DNA of 64,000 nucleotides from Kuafuiihalomonas sp964473255 (GTDB lineage: Bacteria; Myxococcota; Kuafuiibacteriia; Kuafuiibacteriales; Kuafuiibacteriaceae). The notes below the pieces were generated by a model. That model made no database searches. It had not been told where the DNA came from and was given only the letters and a program-made list of their open reading frames with translations. Shown here one piece after another: positions 1 to 10,400 of the stretch. The stretch covers positions 1 through 64,000 of the forward strand of contig CAYYOT010000016.1 in the NCBI GenBank assembly GCA_964473255.1, in the 5' to 3' direction. Position 1 is the stretch's first letter. Every line of letters begins with the position of its first letter. Position numbers and translations under genes: made by a program.

Positions 1-558
1 GTGCAGCGCCCGCGCGACGCGCTCCTTGCCCGTGCCGCTCTCGCCGGTGACCAGAACCGAGATGTCGGCCAACGCCACCCGTCGAACCAGATCCTTCACC
101 CTCAATATGGCCGTGCTGTCTCCGACCATCGCCGTGGCGTCCGGACGAGGGAGCGGCTCGGCTTGAAGTCGCCGCAGCTCACCTTCGACATCTCGATCGC
201 GGATAGCCCGGGCCAGACTGACGGCCAGGCTTTGGATTGAGAAGGGCCGGAGCAGCATGTCGTAGACGCCGGCTCGCATCGCCGCGATCGCCTTTTCGAC
301 GCGGTCATCATCGGTGACGAGAATGACCGGAATGTTGCGATTGGCGTCGATGCGCTCGGCCAGACCCACGCCATCGAGCCCGTCGAGATGGAGCCGACTG
401 ACGACGGCGTCGTAGCCGCGCGCCGACAACTTCTCGAACGCCTCGGCGCTGCTGGAAACGAAGGTGAGATCGTAGCCGAAACCCGGCAACTCGCGTGAGA
501 GCTGCTCGAGGTAGTCAGGTTCGAACTCGACGATGAGGAGGTGGGGGCGAGGCGGCAC
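1..558 (-). CDS. NtrC-type response regulator with degenerate receiver, 3' end outside window
   Basis: The first 186 residues of a sigma-54-dependent response regulator are visible; the rest runs off the left edge. Residues about 7-125 form a receiver fold, followed by a linker and the start of an AAA+ domain with a Walker A GESGTGKE near residue 177. The receiver lacks its phosphorylation residues. The acidic pair after LLIV reads EF instead of DD, the phospho-acceptor position (residue 55, in VVSRLHLDG) is Arg, and the conserved Lys before PF is Arg; the Thr of VTDDD is kept. Phospho-control is therefore unlikely and activity may be constitutive or controlled by another route. GTG at 558 was chosen because it directly precedes the receiver; a GTG at 582 is also possible. 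It lies 59 bp downstream of dps on the same strand. Its target cannot be seen. Confidence 0.85.
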   Translation of the reverse strand, partial: MPPRPHLLIVEFEPDYLEQLSRELPGFGYDLTFVSSSAEAFEKLSARGYDAVVSRLHLDGLDGVGLAERIDANRNIPVILVTDDDRVEKAIAAMRAGVYDMLLRPFSIQSLAVSLARAIRDRDVEGELRRLQAEPLPRPDATAMVGDSTAILRVKDLVRRVALADISVLVTGESGTGKERVARALH

Positions 559-617
559 GGGCAGAGTGCAGCCTGACTGCACGCTGCCCGTCTACTCAAT
601 TGCCAGCGGTCGAATGT

Positions 618-1115
618 CTAGGAGCGAGTCTCGACGTTCAGATGGCTCTCGAGGAACCACATGTCCATTTCGCTCTCGCGAAGTAGTTCAGTCCAGAGAT
701 CCTCGGTCGCCGGCTCGCCGAGCTTTTGGGCGATACCGACCTGTTCGCGGACCAGCCCCGTCAAGCGGGAGTACTGAGCCACCAAGGCTTCGATGTGTCG
801 CTTGCCGTCAACGGCGTCGAGATCGTACTCGGGAAGGACCGAATTCTTCGCCGCGAGTCGAGCAGTGCCGTCGGCATACGTGCCGAGTGTGGACACGCGC
901 TCAGCGACGTCGTCGGTAAAGCCACGCATTCGGTCCGCGAGCTTGTCGAACAACTCATGCCGCGCGAAGAACTGCGGCCCTTTGATGTTCCAGTGAGCCT
1001 GCTTGATCTGAGTGTACAGGTCCAAGGTCGTGGCCAGCGTTCGGTTCAACTCGCTGGCCAGCTGATTTCGTTTCGATTCTTCGATGCGTACATTGCTGTT
1101 GAAGTGTTTCGTCAT
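618..1115 (-). CDS. dps: Dps, DNA-protecting ferritin-like protein
   Basis: A 165-residue protein of normal length for the Dps family, which forms 12-subunit cytoplasmic shells that oxidise and store iron and bind DNA under starvation or oxidative stress. The family signature is visible: HWNIKGPQFFARH near residue 42, then an acidic helix ending in DDVAER, which supplies the inter-subunit ferroxidase ligands. A conventional Glu is Asp in the FDKLAD segment, a conservative change. The ATG at 1115 was preferred to the upstream in-frame start at 1196 because the family begins with a short polar tail like MTKHF. It is 126 bp downstream of the phosphopantetheinyl transferase gene and probably has its own promoter, though none was identified. 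Confidence 0.9.
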   Translation of the reverse strand: MTKHFNSNVRIEESKRNQLASELNRTLATTLDLYTQIKQAHWNIKGPQFFARHELFDKLADRMRGFTDDVAERVSTLGTYADGTARLAAKNSVLPEYDLDAVDGKRHIEALVAQYSRLTGLVREQVGIAQKLGEPATEDLWTELLRESEMDMWFLESHLNVETRS

Positions 1116-1241
1116 GGCACCGCGATAGAAATGCAGAGGGCGTGCCAACGCTTCCAGGGGGGCATATTCGGTGTCAGCCCTGAGACAATCTCGCACGGCG
1201 GGGCACTTCGCTCCGGTCGCTGGCCCAGCGCGGGGCCCTGC

Positions 1242-1934
1242 TCACACCAGAGGCGGGAACTCGGGCCGGGCCGAGGGGGCCGGCGACTCCATCATCACGG
1301 TCAGCGACCACCGGTCCCGGAAGCCGCCCCAGCCGCGATACTCCCGTCCCGTCGGATGGTCGTGAGCCTGCACATCGAACCACCGGTCGGTGGGCAAGGC
1401 GTGGGGAAGCTGCACTTCCACGGTTCGCGTATCGCGGCGAAGCCCAGCCCGAAGACACTTCAGGACGGCTTCTTTCGTGCTCCAGATTTGAACCGTGAGG
1501 CGGTCACGGATGTCGGGTTCGACCATGAAGCACCGCTCCGCTTCGGTTGCGGTGAAGTAATCGCGGACGAACCGATCCGAGCGAGGCTCGACGACCTCGA
1601 GATCGATCCCCAGCGCCCGATCCGACCAAGCCGCCGCGACCAGGTCTTCGCGATGACTCAAGGACAGCGTCCCGGCCACGACTCTACCGTCGAGCCAGAT
1701 CTCGGGAGCTCCCTCGAGGCCGGCCATGACCTGAAGCCGGGCGAGCTGATCGGGCCCGAGCCCCAGCTCCGAAACGACGAGCCGCTTGGCTATCCAGCGT
1801 CCTGCCCGCCACTCTCGTCGACGCTTGGGATGCGACAGGCCTGCCAGCGTCCGTAGCTCATCCGCTCCCAGCCAGTCATCGCCCGGAGGAGCACTGCCGA
1901 TGCGCCCCCAGGTCAAGATCACCGGAGGCTTCAT
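1242..1934 (-). CDS. 4'-phosphopantetheinyl transferase (Sfp-type)
   Basis: A 230-residue Sfp/Gsp-type transferase, which moves phosphopantetheine from CoA to the attachment residue of acyl-carrier domains. The two family motifs are present: GIDLEVV near residue 107 (Mg-binding Asp and Glu) and WSTKEAVLK near residue 151 (catalytic Glu and Lys). SLSH around residue 92 fits the N-terminal CoA-binding part. Its ATG overlaps the stop of the carboxylase-like gene as ATGA, so the two are probably translationally coupled, and it is the last gene of the lipid-synthase operon. It is therefore the likely activator of the four carrier domains encoded upstream. Those carry Thr at the attachment site, so this enzyme would have to accept Thr or the domains may not be modified. 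Confidence 0.88.
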   Translation of the reverse strand: MKPPVILTWGRIGSAPPGDDWLGADELRTLAGLSHPKRRREWRAGRWIAKRLVVSELGLGPDQLARLQVMAGLEGAPEIWLDGRVVAGTLSLSHREDLVAAAWSDRALGIDLEVVEPRSDRFVRDYFTATEAERCFMVEPDIRDRLTVQIWSTKEAVLKCLRAGLRRDTRTVEVQLPHALPTDRWFDVQAHDHPTGREYRGWGGFRDRWSLTVMMESPAPSARPEFPPLV

Positions 1935-4900
1935 GCGGTCGCGCCTCCGTGGCGAGTCATGGCCTCCTGGAGCTTCTCGATGAGGTGCGATCGCAAACTG
2001 TGAGGCGAGATGATCTCGTGGACCGAGCCAACGTCGCGTGCCCGCTCGACGCTGTGAATGCCGTCATACTCATCGGCTAGCTCGCCGAGCCGCTCCGAGT
2101 GCGCGACCGCCTTCATCTGCTCGCTGCGGACGGTGAGCCAGGCCCTTTCGGTACCGGTGGCTCGGGCGAGCTCTTCGTTGAGTGCTCTCACTCGAGCGTC
2201 GTTCTCCACGCGCTGGCGGAGTTCCCGCGCAAACACGACGGCGGCAGCCGGCGCACCTCCGATCACCGAGGCGTAGGTCCCCTCCAACGCGAGACTATGC
2301 ATGTTGTCGTTCAGGCGATTCGAGAAGACCACGAATGCGCCCCCGTGAAAGCGACTCACCACGCAGAATAGGATCGGTCCGTCAAAGTTCACGACCGCGC
2401 GACCGATCTCGGCTCCGAACTCCAGCTGCCACAAGCGAAGCGACTCCGGTGAGCCATCGAACCCCGTCAGATTGGCCAAAATGACCAGCGGCCGATTGTG
2501 GGATGCAGCATTGATGGCGCGGGCGGCCTTCTTGGAGGACCGCGGGAACAACGTGCCGCCGGTCCACATGTTCGGTCCGTCGGCCGGAACGTACCCCAAC
2601 CGGCGGATGGGGCGGCTCTCGATCCCCAGCATGCAAACCGGCTGCCCACCGAGATGAGCATCCCAAACCACGACCGTCTCCGCATCGCGCATGTCTTTCC
2701 AACGCTCCAGCGGACGGCTGTCCTTATCGACGGTCGCGCCCATGACTTTGCGGATGTCGAAAGGTCGCTTGCGCCCAGGATTCGACTTCGTCGAGAAGAT
2801 ATCGCCGACCGTGCGGAACTCCGGTGTCTCCTCCGAGGCATACGGTTCACTGCAGACGTCGCGCTCGTTGGGGTCTTCCGTTTTCCGAGCCCGCGGGAAC
2901 CGTTCTCCCGGAGCGCGATAGGTGTGCTCGTAGTAGTGCAAAAGCAGTTTGCCGGCCGAGACCAGGTCGGGCGCGGCGTACTGGGCCTGCCCGTTCGGGC
3001 CCATGATCTGCTCGTAGCCTCCAATACCGAGGTTATCGTCGGCCGACACACCTCCTGAGTAATCGAGCGCCTGCTTGCCGGTCAGCACCATCGCCACCGA
3101 GGGCACCATGATGAGTACGCCCTTGGTGTGCATCAGCATCGTCGCTTCGGCGTTCCAGTACGGCTGAGCGCCTACGTTCACCCCGCACACGACGATATTC
3201 AGCTCATGACCCGCCTGCGTGTAGTGGATGATTCGCCGAAGAACCGCGGCGATCCAGTCCATGTTCTCCGTGCCTCGTTCCTTCGAGATCTCGGCTCCCG
3301 CCGAGACGGCGTACCACTCGGCCGGAATCCGCTCCTTCTCGGCTAAGTCGAGCGCGGCCATGATCCGGCGACACTCCGGCTCGGCCAGCGATCCCATCGC
3401 TCGACTGGGATCGCCCAGGAGTGCGACGCGGGTGAGGCCCTCGGGATGCTTGGCCGTCCAGCTCCGGATCAGCCCTACGATGATGTTGCTGGTATTGAGT
3501 CCGGGTTCCCTATCGACCGGAACCAGCTGGCCCCGCTCGTCGAAATCGTACTCCTGAAACTCACCGGCCGGAAGATCATCTTTCGGGTCCGAAGGCGTAA
3601 GCAGGCGGATCAGCTCGTAGGGATACATCAGCCCCCGAGCCCGGAGCTTGAATACCTTCTGCTCGTAGCGGGTCATCGTCGGTACCGGTTCGGAGGACAC
3701 GTCTCGAATCTCCACCTCGACGCCCTCACCACCCGGATTGCTGAGACGAAGAACCCGCCGCTCGGGAGCCTTGCCCCCCCGCGAAAGCTCGGCGTTCACA
3801 CGAACCTGCTCGATGCCCAGTCCAACGGTCGCGGGTGCCAGCTTTCGAACCACGGACATGAGGTCTCCGCGCTCGAGAGTGATGGTAGGCCACACGAAGA
3901 GCTCGATGCGATTGGTCTCCGTTCGTTCTCGAGGAGACTGCGCAGCGCGTACCCGCCGGAGGCACGACAGCGACTCGGCCACCATGCGTTCGACCTGCGG
4001 TAGCGCCACGACCCGTCCGACATCATCGCGGACCGGGGTTAGATCGCGAACCTCCGCGTAGACGAAGATCCGCTGGTCGTCAGGCTGGCCTCGGCCTTTG
4101 CCCTTGAATGCGTAGACGTCTTGCGGAGCTTCGACGCGCTCGAGCTCGAAGTTCGACAGTCCATCGATCCGCAGGCGTTCACGCACGCAGGGATGCATCC
4201 CGTACATGAGCTGGTCGGGCTCGAAGCCCGAAGTGACCCGCTTGAAGCTCACGCACGGCGCCGGTTGGTCGCTTCCACGACCACCCGGAGCCAAGACGAC
4301 GGAGACGCGCTCGACCTGACTCGGCGGCTTCCAGTCATCGACGAGGTCGGCGAGACGAGCGGGCTTGTCCGGCCCCTGCCACGTGTAGAGGTCGACCGTC
4401 GTCGGTCCCGTGGCGGACGTCAGGACCGTATCGAGCGCACGGCTCAAGCCGCGGAGCTCGGTGCTTGCTCCCAGCCAAGCCACGAGGCTGTGGACCGCGT
4501 CGCCAGCTTGATAGTGAGCCAGGAAGAAGTCGGAACCCGCAATCGACTGGATCCGGGCATCGCGGAGGTCCCGCACCGAGTGGTAGCGGCGAGCCAGCGC
4601 CTCCAGGATCACGGGTCGCTGGTCGAGATCCCCCGCATGGGCATCGCTCAAGAGACGCCCGCTCAAAGGTAGCGGGCTGTCCAAAAGTCGTTGGAGTGAG
4701 TCGCGAGAACCACTATCGGTCATGGCCCGAATCGCGAGAGCGACCTCTTTGTACTCGTCTTGCCGGAGCTGGGTGAGCAGTGGGCCATCGAATAGCCGGT
4801 ATCGGGCTTCCCGAACGGTTTCGCACACCCCAGGGAGCGACACTTGGGTCAAAGACACCAGCCGATCCAGCAGGCCTCGCAGGGGGACTTCGTGACCTCC

Positions 4901-7351
4901 GATGTCCGTCGGTTGGGTCGACCATCGGCCGAGTATCGCGAGGACCGCGGCGTTCAGTTCGCTGCGGCGAGCCATGGCCGTATGAACTCGGAACAGCGCC
5001 TCCAAGAGGTCGGAGTCGACTTCCAGAGAGTCCACCCCCTGGCGTGCCAATACACGCTGTAGTCGATGCAAGAAGACCTTCGGCAAGCCCGCCCCCTGGC
5101 TGGCCACGTCGGTCATGTAGCTCCTGAGCGCCTGAAGAGGCGTGAGATGCAGCCCACCGTCCTCGGCGTCATCGAGCGTGGGTGAGGGAGGGTCGAGCGC
5201 CAACAGCTCGGCGAATGTCTCCACGACGCTCATCTCATCGAGGAAGGCCGGCGGCGAACGGTCGAATCCGCGCAGCGCCTTCTGAACCTGTCCCATCTCT
5301 ACGTCGTACCCGCGTCCGAGGACGGAGAAGGCATCGACCGGCGAAAGTGAATCTCCGTCGGCAGAGAAGGCCGAGGCGAAGTCGACGCGTTCGGAGTGGG
5401 AGTGGACTCGCTCCTCCGTTGGCTCGATCCAGACCAGCGAGGCGCCCTCGGGGACCTGCACGTTGGGCCGCACCAACACCTGACGTACGCGCCCAGCAAA
5501 CGGTGCTTGAAGACTCATCTCGGTCTTCATGGACTCCAGGACCGCGATCCGATCACCGACGTCGACTTGGTCTCCCTCTTTGACATCGATGGCCGCGATG
5601 ACCGACGGCACCGGTGAGCGAACCATGCCGGAGCGATCCCGAAGAACGTGGTGAACCTCTCCATCGACTTCGACCAAGTGCGTGTAGCCGGTGCGAACGC
5701 TGACGATCCGGTGCTTGTTGCCGCCGAGCTCGAGACGGTGTTCGTTGCCGCGGCGATGCTCCACCACCGCCGCGATCGTGTGGCCATCCACGGTCAGTCG
5801 ATAGCACCCGCGATCGATCGCCTGCACCCGCAGAACGTAGACTTGGCCATCATGGATGAGCTCGATGGTACGACCGCCGGCGGGCTCGGCTCGCGCTCGT
5901 CCCCGGCGAGCGGCGGCATGAAACTCCTGGCGAGCCGCATCGTGCTCTAGCTCGTACGCTTCGATCGCGGCGTCGACCAGAGCCACGGAAGCCAGCTTGC
6001 GCGGGGCGAAGTCTCCGGCTCGCAGATGCTGGGCCAGCCAATCCGTGTCGACCGGTCCCTCCCAAAGGCGGTTTTCCGAAAGAGCCCGCCTTAGCACGGC
6101 GCTCGAAGCTTCCCCCCCACGCACGACGAGCGAGGCTTCGGAGAGGGCCCTCGACATACGGGTCAGGCTCTCGTGACGGTCCTGTCCCCATGTGGCGAGC
6201 TCGGCAATGGCGACGCTCGGGTCGAGGCCATCACCAGCCGCGGCCCCCACGAACGTACGGACGCCGGTTCCGGTTGCCGGCGCGATGTGCTCGAGAACCA
6301 TGGCCTCCCGACCGCGTGGGCGCACCTTCACGTGAGCCACCGACGCAACACCGCGAGGCTCGGCCGGGACTCCCGTCATGGACTCCCCAAGCGCCAGGCG
6401 CAGCTGCGCTTTCGTGAGATCGAAGCCGCGCAAAGCCTCGACCGCCGAGTGCTCGCCCCCGCAGCAGAAGTCGTATCCCAAGAAAGTGAGCGCGGTCGAC
6501 GAAGCTCCTCGCAGGAAGACCATGGTTCCCACGTGCTCGTGCTCGAGAACCCGGGAAAGCTCGAGAGCGACCTCGCGGATGTGTTTCGACTCGCCGGCGT
6601 CGAGTCCCGATGCCGGTGCCTCGATCATGATCGAGCCATCCCGTCGACGTAGCGATGCATCGATGACGTCGAGCGCCCAGCTCGGGCCGCCCGGGACGCT
6701 GACGATCGGAACCTCCAGTCTCCGGGTGCCGTGCATGAACCGTTCGAGCAGCACGGTGCTCCCCGCATCCCGAGCCGATCGAGCCACGCGCCGGTACACG
6801 GCGGGTAACTCGGCCGCCGTCGCCGCAACACCGAATCCGACGCGGGACGAGTTCGAATGGCGGCAGAGAACCGGATACCCCAGGCGGTCAGCGTGAGCCC
6901 GGGCAAGCTCCACGCTTTCGACCGGTCCGCCGCTCCAAGGCACCGTTTGAACGCCGACTTCCTCCGCCCGGCGTCGAAGGTCGACCGGGTCCATGAGTCG
7001 TCGCAACGTCGTGACCGACGGCCCTACGAAGGTCCACCCGCGAGCTTCGCACTCTTCGGCGAGTGCGACCCACGGCCCCATCGCCAATGAACTGACCGCC
7101 ACCGCTTCGACCTCGGCGGCGCGTAAGCTGTCGATCAGACCGTCCAGGTCGAATGGGGGCTTGTCGGCCGGCAAGAAGAAGGCTTCGTCCGATTCCCGAT
7201 CCATCCAGGAGCCACGACGCCGCGCCGACAGGACCGAGATGATGCGAAAGCGTCGTCCGCTCTCCGTCTCGAGTTCCCGTGCCGCCTTCAGTAGCCGGGC
7301 TGCCCCGACTCCCGCGCCGATGATCGCGATTCGTTCAGTCTTGACCGTCAT
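1931..7351 (-). CDS. Single-chain acetyl-CoA-carboxylase-like protein with eroded biotin-carboxylase domain
   Basis: An 1806-residue protein laid out like eukaryotic multidomain acetyl-CoA carboxylase. It has a biotin-carboxylase-like region (about 1-450), a biotinyl domain (about 570-645, ESMKTEM with the target Lys at 609), a central linker region and a carboxyltransferase region (about 1200-1790, with conserved stretches such as NRPLVILAN and GPNMWTGGTLF). The carboxylase region keeps the fold landmarks but not the usual active site. The Lys and Gly-rich ATP loop is replaced by CRHSNSSRVGFG, and the metal-binding Glu/Asn stretch (FxEMN) is replaced by TFLGYDF. It may need a separate carboxylase or perform only transcarboxylation. 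The ATG at 7351 has GGAAGGAAGAGAT just upstream; the open frame extends further 5' but overlaps the synthase. Operon context suggests it supplies malonyl units to the synthase. Confidence 0.82.
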   Translation of the reverse strand: MTVKTERIAIIGAGVGAARLLKAARELETESGRRFRIISVLSARRRGSWMDRESDEAFFLPADKPPFDLDGLIDSLRAAEVEAVAVSSLAMGPWVALAEECEARGWTFVGPSVTTLRRLMDPVDLRRRAEEVGVQTVPWSGGPVESVELARAHADRLGYPVLCRHSNSSRVGFGVAATAAELPAVYRRVARSARDAGSTVLLERFMHGTRRLEVPIVSVPGGPSWALDVIDASLRRRDGSIMIEAPASGLDAGESKHIREVALELSRVLEHEHVGTMVFLRGASSTALTFLGYDFCCGGEHSAVEALRGFDLTKAQLRLALGESMTGVPAEPRGVASVAHVKVRPRGREAMVLEHIAPATGTGVRTFVGAAAGDGLDPSVAIAELATWGQDRHESLTRMSRALSEASLVVRGGEASSAVLRRALSENRLWEGPVDTDWLAQHLRAGDFAPRKLASVALVDAAIEAYELEHDAARQEFHAAARRGRARAEPAGGRTIELIHDGQVYVLRVQAIDRGCYRLTVDGHTIAAVVEHRRGNEHRLELGGNKHRIVSVRTGYTHLVEVDGEVHHVLRDRSGMVRSPVPSVIAAIDVKEGDQVDVGDRIAVLESMKTEMSLQAPFAGRVRQVLVRPNVQVPEGASLVWIEPTEERVHSHSERVDFASAFSADGDSLSPVDAFSVLGRGYDVEMGQVQKALRGFDRSPPAFLDEMSVVETFAELLALDPPSPTLDDAEDGGLHLTPLQALRSYMTDVASQGAGLPKVFLHRLQRVLARQGVDSLEVDSDLLEALFRVHTAMARRSELNAAVLAILGRWSTQPTDIGGHEVPLRGLLDRLVSLTQVSLPGVCETVREARYRLFDGPLLTQLRQDEYKEVALAIRAMTDSGSRDSLQRLLDSPLPLSGRLLSDAHAGDLDQRPVILEALARRYHSVRDLRDARIQSIAGSDFFLAHYQAGDAVHSLVAWLGASTELRGLSRALDTVLTSATGPTTVDLYTWQGPDKPARLADLVDDWKPPSQVERVSVVLAPGGRGSDQPAPCVSFKRVTSGFEPDQLMYGMHPCVRERLRIDGLSNFELERVEAPQDVYAFKGKGRGQPDDQRIFVYAEVRDLTPVRDDVGRVVALPQVERMVAESLSCLRRVRAAQSPRERTETNRIELFVWPTITLERGDLMSVVRKLAPATVGLGIEQVRVNAELSRGGKAPERRVLRLSNPGGEGVEVEIRDVSSEPVPTMTRYEQKVFKLRARGLMYPYELIRLLTPSDPKDDLPAGEFQEYDFDERGQLVPVDREPGLNTSNIIVGLIRSWTAKHPEGLTRVALLGDPSRAMGSLAEPECRRIMAALDLAEKERIPAEWYAVSAGAEISKERGTENMDWIAAVLRRIIHYTQAGHELNIVVCGVNVGAQPYWNAEATMLMHTKGVLIMVPSVAMVLTGKQALDYSGGVSADDNLGIGGYEQIMGPNGQAQYAAPDLVSAGKLLLHYYEHTYRAPGERFPRARKTEDPNERDVCSEPYASEETPEFRTVGDIFSTKSNPGRKRPFDIRKVMGATVDKDSRPLERWKDMRDAETVVVWDAHLGGQPVCMLGIESRPIRRLGYVPADGPNMWTGGTLFPRSSKKAARAINAASHNRPLVILANLTGFDGSPESLRLWQLEFGAEIGRAVVNFDGPILFCVVSRFHGGAFVVFSNRLNDNMHSLALEGTYASVIGGAPAAAVVFARELRQRVENDARVRALNEELARATGTERAWLTVRSEQMKAVAHSERLGELADEYDGIHSVERARDVGSVHEIISPHSLRSHLIEKLQEAMTRHGGATA

Positions 7352-7401
7352 ATCTCTTCCTTCCGGGTGCGTTCGAGGCGGCCCCGAACGCACCCGGGTC
7401 T

Positions 7402-10400
7402 TCACCCGCCGATCGCGTCGAAGGGACGAACCCGTTCCGCCGGGAGTTCCTGAGGGAGCACGACCGTCCGATAGCCATCGACCTCGACGATCACCTCGCC
7501 CGTGGCGTCGATGACGTAGGCGTTGGTGGTGCCGTCGTCGCCCCGCCGAACCACCGCGTGCAGCCCTTCCGGCTCCGCATGCAGGCCCTGCGTCCACCGA
7601 ACCCGTCGGACTGCTGCGGGAAGCCCCAGCGTGTGCTCCCGCGCGATCTCGGCCACACCGGCCGTCTGGAAGCAGAGCTCCACGAGACGCGGAACGAAGG
7701 CGGCCGCGCCGCCTTCATGGTTCGGAGGCAGTCCCTCGGCCCATACTCCGACCGTGGCTGGACCGGCCTGTCGGACGGACGACACGACCTGATAGGTCGG
7801 CCCGTGGAAGTACACCTCATAGATGTCCCCTGCTTCGATCGCCGCCCCTCCCAAGGGCAGGTCTTCGCGCCCCAGGGGCGGCTGACCTTCAGTGAGACGA
7901 ACGGTGCCCCGGAAATGAACCGTGGTCCGCGGAGTCTCCTGACCGGGAAGCTGCCGGGACCCGACGAGTTCGCAGCGCGCAAGCACGTCGTCCCCGTCTT
8001 TTGCGAAGGATCCTCGGACCGTGACGGTTCGCGGCTCGTCCCGATAGAACTTGAACGGCGCCAGGAATTCGACCTCCTCGAGCTGAGCGGCTGCTCCGGG
8101 AAAAGCGGCGCGGGCTAGCTCCACGAACGACTCCATTCCCATCACCCCAGGAAGAACCGGGGTTCCGTCGATGCGATGGTGGTCCAGGAAGGGCGTCTGC
8201 CGCGGGTCGAGCGTGACTTCACCGGTCAGCCCCGTCTGCACGAAATCCCCGACGAGGGTTTCGATCATGGGACCGATGGCGCGCGGACGCTCCTCGGCGA
8301 GGCCTCCGCGCGGGTGACGCTCCTCCTCGAGCACTCCGAGGCGTCCGCCGACGACCACTTCGTCCGACCGGCTTCCGACGGTCAGCTCCCGCCGAACGAA
8401 CGGGATCCCGACCTCGGGGGCCAGCATGTCGATGCCGGCCCGAGCCATCATCTGTGGGATCGAACCCCGGGTCGCCATGCCGATGCCGGCCCACGCCGTC
8501 CAGTCGAGCACGATGGCCCGCACTCCGGCCGGCCGCAGGGCGGCCGCCGCCTTGGCCAGGAAGTCGTTGGCCGCCGAGTAGTCGGTCTGACCCGCATTGC
8601 CGAAGCGACCGGCGATCGAACCGAACGACACCGTTGCCCGCGGCTGATAGCGCGCGACCGCAGACCACAGACTCATCCAGCCCTGTGCCTTCACGTCGAA
8701 CACCAGCTCGAACTCTTCGGGAGACTTGTCCGGCAGGAACCGACTGATCTCGAGGCCACCGGCGTGGACGATGACGTCGATCCGACCCTCACTCTCACCG
8801 ATACTCTGAACGACCTCTTTGACCGCGGCGTGATCTCGCAAATCCAGCGCATGGTAGTGAGCCGTCCCTCCGGACGCTCGTACGGCGCGGATCGCCTTCA
8901 GCGCCGCCGCACCGCGTTCGAGTCGTCCGAGCCATCGCTCCACGGCAACGGGGGTCGCCTTTTCGCCAGATGCTCGCAGTCGCTCGAAGAGCGTGCGCTT
9001 CAGTGCTTCGCGGTCTTGCACGAACGCCGCGAGATCCGGATCGTCCTCCCGCGGCGCTTCGGCAAGGTCGAGCAAGTGGAACACGCCTCCCGGACAGCCC
9101 GCCGCAAGGTCACTAACGATCTCCGACGTGATGCCGCCCGCCGCGCCGGTCACGACGAACACCGTCCCCGGCTCGAGCGACAGCCCCGGTTCATCGTCGG
9201 GAGGAATCTCGGTTAGCCGCAGGGTGATCCGGTCATCGCCGGGACGTCCGACCTCGACCACGCCGGGATCCCGCAGCGTCTCGTCGACCAGCGCGGCTGC
9301 GCAGCGGTCGGGACCCGCATCGCCGGGGAAGTCGACGACCTTCACCAGCGCCTCGGGTCGCTCGCGGCCGTAGGCTTTGGTAAACCCACTCACCGCTCCG
9401 CCGAGCGGCGCCGACGCTCCCGTACCGTCGATACCGAACTGCCCACCGAGGCGCGTAGCGCTCACCAGGAACGTGGAAGGCTCGACAATCTGCTCGTAGA
9501 GCTTCCGCATCGTCCGATGCAGCGCTTTGACTCGGACCCACGTAGCTCCACGGAAGTCACCGATGGCCAGCTCGGTCAAAGGCCCTTCGCTGTCGAGGGC
9601 AGCAAGCCAATAGACCCCCGTGAACGGGCGCTCGGCGACCCAGGCATCGAGCTGGGCCTCGAGACGCTCGGCGTTGGCCGAAGGCTCGAGCACGCAAACC
9701 TCGACGCCGCGCCGCTCGAGATCGGATACCAGCGCAGTGGCGACTCCGCCCTGGTCGGGCATCACGAGGACGCGCGCATCGGATCCCAGCTTCACCTGCG
9801 TCTCCGCCATCCGGTCGAGGGCGAACCGAAGGACCGGCGTCGGCACGCGCCGAGCGACCTCGGTCGTGGCTTCGAGGGATGCCGCTTCGATCAGGGGCTC
9901 GGTCTCTGACGCCGCCGGCGCCGCCACGCTCGGGCGCTTGGCATAGACGAAGCCGACGACCTTGCGCAGCGTATTGAAGTCACGCAGCTGAAGGTCCGGG
10001 TCGCGCTCGATGCCGTAGGACTCGCGGACGGCAGCAAACATCTCGGCTTGCTTCACCGTATCGATCCCCAGGTCTGCCTCCAGATCGAGCTCGGGGTCGA
10101 TCATGTCCGGCGGATAGCCCGTCTGTTCGGCCACGATCTCCAGGATCCGCTGCTCGACCGCGTCGGTACCCGTGCCCGGATCCGCTCCGCCCGATGCAGC
10201 CGAGGCCAAGGGTGGCCCCGAAGGTACGGACGGGTCGACGGCCGGCGCGCTCTCCTGTAGCTCGGGACGCTTGCCGTAGACGAAGCCGACCACCTTCTTC
10301 AACGTGTTGAAGTCACGCAGCTGAAGGTCCGGGTCGCGCTCGATGCCGTAGGACTCGCGGACGGCAGCAAACATCTCGGCTTGCTTCACCGTATCGATCC

